From Candidatus Aminicenantota bacterium (lineage in GTDB: Bacteria; Acidobacteriota; Aminicenantia; UBA2199), in the NCBI GenBank assembly GCA_016934745.1, contig JAFGSF010000065.1:1-49097 (forward strand): a DNA stretch of 49,097 bases. The letters are read 5' to 3'. Positions 26,519 to 34,024 of the stretch are shown here, in pieces. Position 1 is the first letter of the stretch; the number at the start of each line of letters is the position of its first letter. The notes below the pieces were generated by a model. It was given only the letters and a program-made list of their open reading frames with translations, ran no database searches and was not told where the DNA came from. A program made the translations under genes and the position numbers.

Positions 26519-27447
26519 TGCAGTCGCTCCGGGAGACGGTTGCCCAAAGAATATTGCCTGGCGGTCATTGCTTTTTTAGCCTCCGGTTGAATGGAGGAAA
26601 TTTCCAGAACCGAACTCTGGCCGCAGGCAACATGCAGACCCCGCTGGTCCAGCGACAGGACCGTCCCGGCCGCGACCTGGTGAGATTGCCGGACAGTGGC
26701 GGCGCTGACAATCTTGATCTGCCGCTTCCCCAGATTGAAAAACAATCCCGGCCAGGGAGTGAAGGCGCGCAGCTTGTTGACGATGTGCTGGGCCGGCAGA
26801 TTCCAATCGACCCGGCCCTGGCTTTTTTGCAGCGCCGGAGCCGAAGTGGCCAGGGCATCATTTTGAGGGCGTTTGCATATTTTAGCGGAAAAAATATCTT
26901 TCATGGTTTGCAGCAGGAATGGAGCAGCCAGTTCTCCAAGGCGCTGCTGAAAAGAGCCGCTGGTATCGTCGGGAAGTATGGGGACTTGTTTTTGGGCCCA
27001 GATATCACCGGCGTCCATGCGGGCGTTGATCTCAAAAATTGTGATGCCGCTTGATTGGTCGCCGTTTTCAATGGCCCGCTGCACCGGGGCGGCACCGCGG
27101 TAGGACGGCAGCAATGAAAAATGGACATTGACTGTTCTAAAACGAGGCAGGGTGTACAAACGCCTGGGGATGAACTGGCCGTAAGCCACGGCCACAGCGA
27201 TGAGCGGATGATGACGGCCGATCGTTGCTTCCAGGCCGGGCTCACTCAGAGAGCGAGGTTGGATCAGGGCCAGGTTGTTTTTGTGAGCGTACTGCTTGAC
27301 GGCAGGAATGATCGCTTGACGATGCCGGCCGCCCCGGGAATCAGGTTGGGTGATGATCAGTGTCAGTCGGAAATGATTGTGCAGTGCTGTGAGTATGGGC
27401 AGGCCGATGGCCGCGGTGCCGTAAAAGACAATTTCACCATTGGCCAC
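26515..27447 (-). CDS. fmt: Methionyl-tRNA formyltransferase
   Basis: Fmt formylates the initiator Met-tRNA with 10-formyl-tetrahydrofolate. The 310-residue protein has the catalytic domain with VNVHFSLLPSYRGAAPVQRAI (Asn-His of the active site) and the downstream MDAGDI, then the C-terminal OB-like tRNA-binding domain starting near residue 205. It lies between def and rsmB, overlapping both (14 and 4 bases), so the three are read as one coupled operon. Confidence 0.95.
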   Translation of the reverse strand: MANGEIVFYGTAAIGLPILTALHNHFRLTLIITQPDSRGGRHRQAIIPAVKQYAHKNNLALIQPRSLSEPGLEATIGRHHPLIAVAVAYGQFIPRRLYTLPRFRTVNVHFSLLPSYRGAAPVQRAIENGDQSSGITIFEINARMDAGDIWAQKQVPILPDDTSGSFQQRLGELAAPFLLQTMKDIFSAKICKRPQNDALATSAPALQKSQGRVDWNLPAQHIVNKLRAFTPWPGLFFNLGKRQIKIVSAATVRQSHQVAAGTVLSLDQRGLHVACGQSSVLEISSIQPEAKKAMTARQYSLGNRLPERLQ

Positions 27448-27952
27448 TTTTTCTCTTCTGGCTGATTTCTTTTTTGATCAAACTGCGTTTCAGACTGGAC
27501 AGACGCTCCACGATCGTTATTCCGTTCAGATGATCGATCTCATGCTGCAATACGCGGGCTTTCAAACCTTCGAATTCCATGCGCAGGTCCCGGCCATCCA
27601 GGCGGGTAGCCTGCAGCAACAGCTTGAATTTGCGTTTGACCGGCAAAGAATAGCCGGGAACCGACAGACATCCTTCTTCGGAAGTTTCAAAGCCTTCGCT
27701 GGCGATGATCTTGGGATTGATGAGAATCAGCAATTCTTCGGGAATTTCGCCAACGGTCAGGTCCAGGGTGATCAGTTGCATGGATTCGCCGACTTGCGGC
27801 GCGGCCAGGCCAATCCCGGGAGCCTGGTGCATGGTTTGCACCATGGCTTTGGCCAAGTCGGCTATCGGCTGCGTGATGTCATCAATGGCCCTGGCCTTTG
27901 TTTTCAACACCTCTTCGCCGTACTTGCAGATTTTCAAAATGGGTTCTTCCAC
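27434..27952 (-). CDS. def: Peptide deformylase
   Basis: Peptide deformylase removes the formyl group from new polypeptides and binds a catalytic metal ion. All three motifs are present: GIGLAAPQVG, EGCLSVPG (metal Cys) and QHEIDHLNG (metal histidines and catalytic Glu). Length is about 172 residues. The GTG at 27952 coincides with the transcription start expected from the promoter, so the mRNA may be leaderless. A TTG at 27937 with GGAAG upstream would give a 15-base leader and is an alternative. Confidence 0.93.
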   Translation of the reverse strand: MEEPILKICKYGEEVLKTKARAIDDITQPIADLAKAMVQTMHQAPGIGLAAPQVGESMQLITLDLTVGEIPEELLILINPKIIASEGFETSEEGCLSVPGYSLPVKRKFKLLLQATRLDGRDLRMEFEGLKARVLQHEIDHLNGITIVERLSSLKRSLIKKEISQKRKSGQW

Positions 27953-27958
27953 GGTGTT

Positions 27959-27987
27959 ATTATATTTTTTAAGCGGTCACTTGTCAA
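27959..27987 (-). promoter_or_regulatory. Consensus promoter of def-fmt-rsmB
   Basis: On the minus strand TTGACA (27987-27982), a spacer of exactly 17 bases and TATAAT (27964-27959): a full match to the sigma-70 consensus. The expected start falls at about 27952. Confidence 0.88.
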
Positions 27988-28003
27988 TGATTCATGGCGT
28001 GAG

Positions 28004-28105
28004 GCGATGGGCTATGGGTGATCGGTTAGCGGTTATGGGTAATGGGTTGGGGAAAATTGATTTTTTCTTTTTTCCCCCTATCACCTATAACCCCGTACCT
28101 ATAAC
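28004..28105. repeat. Second heptamer element with inverted arms
   Basis: The left arm 28004-28052 divides into seven heptamers close to GTTATGG (for example GTTATGG at 28032 and GTAATGG at 28039). The right arm, about 28077-28105 read on the other strand, gives four units such as GTTATAG and GTGATAG. Between them is a pyrimidine-rich AT core. It lies between the divergent def and mutL genes. Confidence 0.7.
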
Positions 28106-28190
28106 CTTGCTCTCTTTTATTGCAAACCCGGCGGCTTTGTGCTATTTTTTCCATGCGATCGATTTGTGGATTGGTTGGATGGGAGTTGAA

Positions 28191-29864
28191 GTGGCCAAAA
28201 TTCATTATTTAAACGAAGGGGTATTTCGCAAGATTGCCGCCGGTGAAGTAATCGAAAGACCCATGTCGGCTGTCAAGGAGTTGGTCGAAAACGCCATTGA
28301 TGCCGGAGCCGATTCTATCATGGTCGAACTCAAGGCCGGCGGCAAGGAATTGATTCGTGTTGAAGACAATGGCAGCGGTTTCAGCGCTGCCGAGATTGAA
28401 ATCGCTTTTCAGCGCCATACGACCTCGAAACTGAACGAACTCGAAGATCTGGATCACCTGCAAACACTGGGTTTCCGCGGCGAAGCCCTGCCGTCCATCC
28501 TGGAAGTGGCCGATATCGACCTGCTCAGCGCCGACAACGACAACGGTCATGGCTGGCATTGTCTGTTTCGTAATGGAAGGCTGCAGGACAAAAAGGAATG
28601 TGCCTGTACCCGGGGCACCACGATTGCCGTGTGCGGTCTTTTTGCCGATTTTCCGGTACGGCGCAAATTCATGAAAAGTGACCAGGGTGAATTGCGCCCG
28701 ATCACGGCTTTCTTGGAAGTGACGGCATTGGCCAGGCCGGCCATCGCGTTTTCGCTGCGCCATAACGGGCGGAGTGTTTTTACCTTTCCCGCCGCGGCTG
28801 ATTTGAAGGCGCGCGTTTATCAGGTGTTCGGGAATGATTTTTTGGCTGACTTGCGCGCCGTGGATTTCAGTTCCGGTGATTATAGTTTGAACGGTTTTAT
28901 TTCAGCCGCCCAAACCGGAATCAGCGGCAAGGGGCGCCAATTTTTTATTGTCAACGGTCGTCCGGTGAAGGAAAAAACCATGGTGGCCGCATTCAACAAT
29001 ACCTTTCAAAATTACCTGGAAAAGTCGCGCAGCCCGGCCGGGATTCTTAATATTTCCATTCCGCCGGGGCATATTGACGTCAATATTCACCCCATGAAGC
29101 TGGAAATCCGGTTTTTAGACAGCAGCCGGATTTACCAATTCATCAAAAACGCCATCGATCAAACCATGGGCCAGCCTGCGCGGCCGGCAAATGTCAATGC
29201 CGTCGCTTTTCCAAAGGATCTTTCCACGGTTCCCGTCACTGGGGAAAAAGCCGCATCCAGAGCCGGGGATTTAACTTTCAATGAACCGCTGTCTCATACG
29301 GAAGATGATTTCCAGGTCTTGGGCCAGTACCGCAATTCGTATATCGTGGTTGAAAAGAACGGCGAATTATTGATCATCGACCAGCACAACGCCCGGGAAA
29401 GGGTGTTGTTCGAACGTCTGAAAGCCGGGTACCAGGCTGGAAGCGTTGTTTCGGCCCAAGCCTTGTTTCCGCTGCTGCTGGAATTGTCGCCGGCCGAAAG
29501 AATGGCCCTCGATGAGGAAAAAAATGCGTTTTTTAAAAAATGCGGATTTGATATCCGTTTGCTCAGCGGTGCAGCCATCGAAATAAAGGCCTTTCCCCAA
29601 TTTTTGGCTGAAGCTGAAATAAAAGAAACCGTGCGTGCGGCGTTGCAGCAGTCGGGCGATGATCTGCCTGCCGAAGAGCGTCTGCTGGCTGCCATGGCCT
29701 GTCGGAACGCCGTCAAGGTCAACCAGCGCCTTCAACCCGAACAACAACGCGCTCTGGTGAAAGACCTTTTTGCTTGCGCCAGTCCGTATTTGTGCCCCCA
29801 TCGACGGCCGATCATCGTGACCCTGACCCTGGCCGACATCGAAAAATACCTGAAGCGCCGCTGA
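28191..29864 (+). CDS. mutL: DNA mismatch repair protein MutL (endonuclease type)
   Basis: MutL couples MutS mismatch recognition to strand removal. The GHKL ATPase domain shows ENAIDAG, VEDNGSGF and GFRGEALPSI. The C-terminal domain has DQHNARERVLFE, close to the DQHA(x)2E(x)4E metal site of nicking MutL proteins, plus ACRNAVKVN and CPHRRPI. It is therefore probably a latent endonuclease as in bacteria lacking MutH. GTG at 28191 with GGGAG upstream gives the usual N-terminus and 557 residues; a longer open frame runs upstream through the repeat but is not conserved. Confidence 0.93.
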   Translation: MAKIHYLNEGVFRKIAAGEVIERPMSAVKELVENAIDAGADSIMVELKAGGKELIRVEDNGSGFSAAEIEIAFQRHTTSKLNELEDLDHLQTLGFRGEALPSILEVADIDLLSADNDNGHGWHCLFRNGRLQDKKECACTRGTTIAVCGLFADFPVRRKFMKSDQGELRPITAFLEVTALARPAIAFSLRHNGRSVFTFPAAADLKARVYQVFGNDFLADLRAVDFSSGDYSLNGFISAAQTGISGKGRQFFIVNGRPVKEKTMVAAFNNTFQNYLEKSRSPAGILNISIPPGHIDVNIHPMKLEIRFLDSSRIYQFIKNAIDQTMGQPARPANVNAVAFPKDLSTVPVTGEKAASRAGDLTFNEPLSHTEDDFQVLGQYRNSYIVVEKNGELLIIDQHNARERVLFERLKAGYQAGSVVSAQALFPLLLELSPAERMALDEEKNAFFKKCGFDIRLLSGAAIEIKAFPQFLAEAEIKETVRAALQQSGDDLPAEERLLAAMACRNAVKVNQRLQPEQQRALVKDLFACASPYLCPHRRPIIVTLTLADIEKYLKRR

Positions 29865-29881
29865 AAAATGGGTGGGCCAGA

Positions 29882-31003
29882 TTGAACGGGAATTCGCCAC
29901 GCGGCGGCGAACTCCTACCGCGCCTGCTGCGCTGGTTTGCCCGCCATCGTCGAGACCTGCCCTGGCGACGTCGCCGTGATCTTTATGCAATCTGGGTCTC
30001 CGAAGTTATGCTGCAGCAGACCCAGGTGGCCACGGTCATGCCGTACTACCGGCAGTTTTTAAAGCGTTTTCCCACCATGACGAAATTGGCCGCGGCGACA
30101 TTGCAGGACGTGTTGAAAGCCTGGGAGGGTCTGGGCTATTACGCCAGGGCCCGCAACTTATGGCGGGCCACCCGCCAGGTTCAACAAAATTTTCATGGCC
30201 GCATCCCCCGACGTTATGATGAATTCAGGAAACTGCCCGGGGTCGGGGACTATATCGCCGCCGCCGTCCTGAGCATCGGCGATGAACAGCCCCTTCCGGT
30301 CGTTGATGGCAATGTGCTGCGTGTCGTGTGCCGCTGGCAGGGAATTGCTGACGACATTCTCCAAGCGTCCACAAAAAAGAAAGTCCGATCTTTCTTGAGT
30401 AAAATCATTCCGGTCCGGTATCCCGGCCGCTTCAACGAGGCGCTGATGGAGTTGGGGGCGATCGTCTGTCTGCCCCGGGAGCCTCTTTGCGGGCAATGCC
30501 CTTTACGACCGGGATGTTTCGCCTTTCGTCATGGCCGGTCGGACCTGCTGCCGTTAAAAAGCAAGCGTGCGCCCGTTCCGGTCTATCGCGTGGCACTGGC
30601 TGCCATCGTCCGCGCCCGGAAGGTTTTCATTCAGCAGCGTCCTGAAAAAGGCCACTTGGGAGGACTCTGGGAATTCCCCGGAGGTAAATGCGAGCCAGGG
30701 GAAACCCCCGGGCACGCGGTCGTTCGTGAATGCCGCGAGGAACTCGGGGTGGAGGTAGAGGCGCTGGTCAAGCTGGCCGTGGTGCGTCATGCCTATTCGC
30801 ATTTTAAGATCGTTTTGCACGTGTTCGTTTGCAGACTGCATGGTTCGTTGCCGCGAACCGCACCAGCGAATGCCTGGGTCAGGACCGATGAAATCTCTGC
30901 CTTTCCTTTTCCGGCCGCCAATCACAAGTTTCTTCCCCAATTAAAAGAATTCATGAAAAAGGCTCGCTCGGAGCAGTCAGAGAAAAAAACAATCCGAGAT
31001 TGA
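29882..31003 (+). CDS. mutY: A/G-specific adenine glycosylase with intact Nudix box
   Basis: MutY removes adenine mispaired with 8-oxoguanine. Glu41 (SEVMLQQTQ), the helix-hairpin-helix LPGVGDYIAAA, catalytic Asp142 (VDGN) and the iron-sulfur cysteines C196-x6-C203-x2-C206-x5-C212 are all present. The C-terminal domain recognises 8-oxoG and is related to MutT. Here the complete Nudix signature G-x5-E-x7-RE-x2-EE-x-G is kept (residues 268-290), which is not so in E. coli MutY. TTG at 29882 with GGTGGG upstream is chosen; mutL ends 17 bases before. Confidence 0.92.
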   Translation: MNGNSPRGGELLPRLLRWFARHRRDLPWRRRRDLYAIWVSEVMLQQTQVATVMPYYRQFLKRFPTMTKLAAATLQDVLKAWEGLGYYARARNLWRATRQVQQNFHGRIPRRYDEFRKLPGVGDYIAAAVLSIGDEQPLPVVDGNVLRVVCRWQGIADDILQASTKKKVRSFLSKIIPVRYPGRFNEALMELGAIVCLPREPLCGQCPLRPGCFAFRHGRSDLLPLKSKRAPVPVYRVALAAIVRARKVFIQQRPEKGHLGGLWEFPGGKCEPGETPGHAVVRECREELGVEVEALVKLAVVRHAYSHFKIVLHVFVCRLHGSLPRTAPANAWVRTDEISAFPFPAANHKFLPQLKEFMKKARSEQSEKKTIRD

Positions 31004-31022
31004 CAGAAGCGCCTCACGCATT

Positions 31023-31051
31023 TTGACATATTCCGGACCCTGTGCTACCAT
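31023..31051 (+). promoter_or_regulatory. Predicted promoter of the DUF47-pit operon
   Basis: TTGACA at 31023-31028, 17-base spacer, TACCAT at 31046-31051. The start would fall near 31058, leaving about 43 bases of leader before ATG 31101. Confidence 0.62.
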
Positions 31052-31100
31052 TCCATTTCTTTTGGTTTTCAAAACAAAAAATCATTGACAGAGGCTGAAC

Positions 31101-31727
31101 ATGTTCAAGTCCCTGGTACCAAAAAACGATATTTTTTACGAGCTTTTCAATCAGATCAGCGCCAATATGGTCGAGGGCGTGCAACTCCTGGTTAAAATGC
31201 TTGACGACTGCGAACATTATAACGAGCACGCCGTCAGCCTGAAATCATTGGAGCACCAAACCGACCAGCTGGTGCACAGTGTCATGTCACACCTGCACAA
31301 GACTTTCATTACTCCCATTGAACGCGAGGACATACACCAGCTTGCCGTGCGCCTCGACGACATACTTGACCTGGCTGAAGCCGCCAGCTCACGCATCGAT
31401 CTTTACCGCCCCTGTGCCGTACCGCGTGAGGCCAAAGAGCTAACTTCAGTGCTCCTAAAGAGTGTCAATCTGGTCAGGGAAATGGTCAGTCTGCTGCATA
31501 ATTTGAAGAAACCCGCCCGAATAATGGAATTGACCGTGGAAATCAACCGCCTGGAGGACCAAGCCGACTACATTCGCCGCAGCACCCTGGCCCGACTCTT
31601 CCGCGAGGAAAAGGATCCTTTTGAACTGATCAAATGGAAGGATATTCTGGAATATATTGAGCGCGCGACCGACCGCTGTGAGGATGTGGCCGACATCACC
31701 GAAGGCATCGTCCTGGAAAACACCTGA
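31101..31727 (+). CDS. DUF47 (PhoU-like) Pit accessory protein
   Basis: The 208-residue all-helical cytoplasmic protein belongs to the DUF47 group, distant relatives of PhoU that are encoded next to Pit transporters and appear to regulate them. It opens with the typical FYELFNQISANMVEGVQLL and has ITPIEREDIHQLAVRLDDILD, with acidic residues suited to metal binding, and ends with the PhoU-like RCEDVADITEGIV. It lies 13 bases before pit. Confidence 0.88.
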   Translation: MFKSLVPKNDIFYELFNQISANMVEGVQLLVKMLDDCEHYNEHAVSLKSLEHQTDQLVHSVMSHLHKTFITPIEREDIHQLAVRLDDILDLAEAASSRIDLYRPCAVPREAKELTSVLLKSVNLVREMVSLLHNLKKPARIMELTVEINRLEDQADYIRRSTLARLFREEKDPFELIKWKDILEYIERATDRCEDVADITEGIVLENT

Positions 31728-31740
31728 GCGAACGACTGCC

Positions 31741-32739
31741 ATGATGATCCTGGTCGTCGTTATTGTCCTGCTGGCCCTGCTGTTCGATTTCATCAACGGC
31801 ATGAACGACGCCGCCAACTCGGTGGCGACAATCGTCTCCACCCGCGTTTTATCTCCGCGCCAGGCCGTGCTTTGGGCCGCTTTTTTCAATTTCGTCGCCG
31901 CCTTTCTTTTCGGCGTGCACGTGGCCAATACTATGGGCAAAGGCATCATTGATACCAGGGTCGTCTCCGCACCCATGATCCTGGCCACTTTGCTCGGCGC
32001 CATTGTCTGGTCCTTCCTGTGTACCCACGCGGGACTGCCGATCAGTGTCTCGCATGCCCTGGTCGGCGGCCTGGTCGGTTCAGCCCTTGCCAAAAGCGGC
32101 ATCAAATCCTTAATTGTTTCCGGGCTGCTTAAGATATCCCTGTTCATCGTTCTGGCGCCTCTCATCGGGTTGGTGCTGGGCTACATTATCATGATCGCGG
32201 TCATGTGGATTTGCCGCAAGTGCTCGCCGCAGACTATTGACCACTGGTTTCGCCGCCTGCAGCTCGTTTCGGCCGCCCTGTACAGCATCGGCCACGGCAC
32301 CAACGATGCCCAGAAGACCATGGGCATAATCGCCATGCTGCTGTTTTCTACCGGCTATTTGGGAAGTACTTTTTATGTGCCGATCTGGGTCATCCTGAGC
32401 TGTCATCTGGCCATTGCCCTGGGCACCTTGAGCGGCGGTTGGAAAGTGATCGAGACCCTGGGAATGAAAATGACCAAACTCAAACCGGTACACGGCTTCA
32501 GCGCCGAAACGGCGGCGGCCGGATCCATTCTCATGTCTTCCTTATTGGGTATTCCGGTCTCCACTACCCACACCATTACCGGCGCCATCATCGGTGTCGG
32601 CGCCACCAGCCGCCTCTCGGCCATCCGCTGGGGCCTGGCCTACCGCATCGTCTGGGCCTGGATCCTGACCATCCCCGGCTCGGCCCTTGTTTCGGCCTTA
32701 TGCTGGTACGGTATCTCGCTGTTGCGCCTGCCCGGTTGA
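31741..32739 (+). CDS. pit: Low-affinity inorganic phosphate transporter Pit
   Basis: Pit is a proton-coupled phosphate/metal-phosphate symporter of the inner membrane (PF01384). The 332-residue protein has about ten membrane helices and the two family repeats: FDFINGMNDAANSVAT at the N-terminus and GHGTNDAQKTMG in the middle, plus PVSTTHTITGAI near the end. Either of two adjacent ATG codons (31741, 31744) may start it. It works in parallel with the Pst system encoded 8 kb downstream. Confidence 0.93.
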   Translation: MMILVVVIVLLALLFDFINGMNDAANSVATIVSTRVLSPRQAVLWAAFFNFVAAFLFGVHVANTMGKGIIDTRVVSAPMILATLLGAIVWSFLCTHAGLPISVSHALVGGLVGSALAKSGIKSLIVSGLLKISLFIVLAPLIGLVLGYIIMIAVMWICRKCSPQTIDHWFRRLQLVSAALYSIGHGTNDAQKTMGIIAMLLFSTGYLGSTFYVPIWVILSCHLAIALGTLSGGWKVIETLGMKMTKLKPVHGFSAETAAAGSILMSSLLGIPVSTTHTITGAIIGVGATSRLSAIRWGLAYRIVWAWILTIPGSALVSALCWYGISLLRLPG

Positions 32740-32846
32740 AATCGGTGCCGAAATTGGTGCAGATATGGAAAATGAAATTAACCGATTTTTAATCATAAAA
32801 TAATTCCCCTTTAACAATCCCACACTAGACTGCTAGAGAGGGAAAA

Positions 32847-34022
32847 ATGATAAAAGTATTTTTTCTGTCGATCCTTGCTGTTTCACTTTTTACAACAGGC
32901 ATCTATCTGTTTTTTACCCTTCGCTTCCGGCCAAAAAAAAATATCACGGTTGATCAGGGTCATTATTTCCCCCGGGTCAGTATTTTTAAGCCAATGAAAA
33001 ATATGGTTGATGACCTTGCGGAGAACCTAGAATCCTATTTTACCCTGAACTATCCGAATTATGAGATCATTTTTGGGATGGATACGCTTCAGGACGCCAC
33101 AATCCCATTCATCCATTCCCTGCAAAGCCGTTTTCCCGAAATCCCGGTATCGATTATTGCCACCGGCCATTCTGATGAGCAGAACCCGAAGATCTTCAAG
33201 CTGGCAAGGATGGAGTCTGGAAGCCAAGGGGAATTGATCTGGGTCACTGACGCCAATACATGCGTGGCTGCCGATACCCTGAACCGCCTGGTGCTGGAAT
33301 ACAGGCGCTCTTCCGCCCATGTCATTTTTTCTCCCATTCGCGGGACAGGCAGTCGAAGCCTGGCCAGCCTGATGGAAAACATGAGCCTGAGCTTGTTTAC
33401 TTCGGGCAACATCATCACGGCCTGGAAAGCGTTCAAGCAGCAGATCATCGTCGGCAAGTCGATGCTCATCGAGAAGGCCGCCCTGGGACACTTCGGGGGC
33501 TTCTCTTACTTCAGTGAATTCCTGGCCGAGGATTTCGTGATCGGAGAGGCTTTTGAAAACAGTGGCTTCAAGCTGTCCTGCGACTGCACTTGGATCGACA
33601 ACGTGAGCCGCTCAACAACTTTCAGGAGCTTTTTCCTGCGCATGGCGCGTTGGGCCAAACTGCGGCTGCGGCTGAAACCCGTATTCTATGTCATGGAAAT
33701 ACTCCTTAATCCCGTCGCTCTCTCCTTGGCCCTGCCATTCCTTCTCCCCGGGCGCGGCTGGCTGGCGCTGGCCGCGGCGTGGACCCTGAAGATCGCCATT
33801 GAACTCGTGAGTTACATTGTGCTGTCCCGGGGAGAGCAGGAACCCTGGCGCAATTTCCTGATGCTGCCTTTGGCGGTTATTCTGAAGGATCTCATCCTGC
33901 TTATCGTCTACTTCGTCCCCTTTTTCAGTCGCACCATCGTCTGGCAGGGCGGCAATATCACGATCGGCCGGAGGACTTCGATCGGCGGTCGAGGTGAGCG
34001 CATTGTGCTAGAAGGTGCATAG
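32847..34022 (+). CDS. GT21-like glycosyltransferase (ceramide glucosyltransferase / HpnI type)
   Basis: The 391-residue membrane glycosyltransferase has an N-terminal membrane helix (about 1-24), a GT-A catalytic domain and C-terminal helices (about 285-375). The D1-D2-D3-(Q/R)xxRW pattern of GT21 is visible: FGMD, WVTDANT, AEDFVIGE and RMARWAKLR. Relatives transfer sugars to ceramide, hopanoids or other lipids, so a glycolipid product is likely. It has a good ribosome site (GAGAGGG) and touches the following gene, with which it probably acts. Confidence 0.75.
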   Translation: MIKVFFLSILAVSLFTTGIYLFFTLRFRPKKNITVDQGHYFPRVSIFKPMKNMVDDLAENLESYFTLNYPNYEIIFGMDTLQDATIPFIHSLQSRFPEIPVSIIATGHSDEQNPKIFKLARMESGSQGELIWVTDANTCVAADTLNRLVLEYRRSSAHVIFSPIRGTGSRSLASLMENMSLSLFTSGNIITAWKAFKQQIIVGKSMLIEKAALGHFGGFSYFSEFLAEDFVIGEAFENSGFKLSCDCTWIDNVSRSTTFRSFFLRMARWAKLRLRLKPVFYVMEILLNPVALSLALPFLLPGRGWLALAAAWTLKIAIELVSYIVLSRGEQEPWRNFLMLPLAVILKDLILLIVYFVPFFSRTIVWQGGNITIGRRTSIGGRGERIVLEGA

Positions 34023-34024
34023 TG

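Noticed and set aside
27705..28190. A long in-frame N-terminal extension of mutL
   Set aside because: It crosses the def gene and the heptamer element, has no conserved sequence, and a GTG with a good ribosome site at 28191 gives the normal MutL N-terminus.
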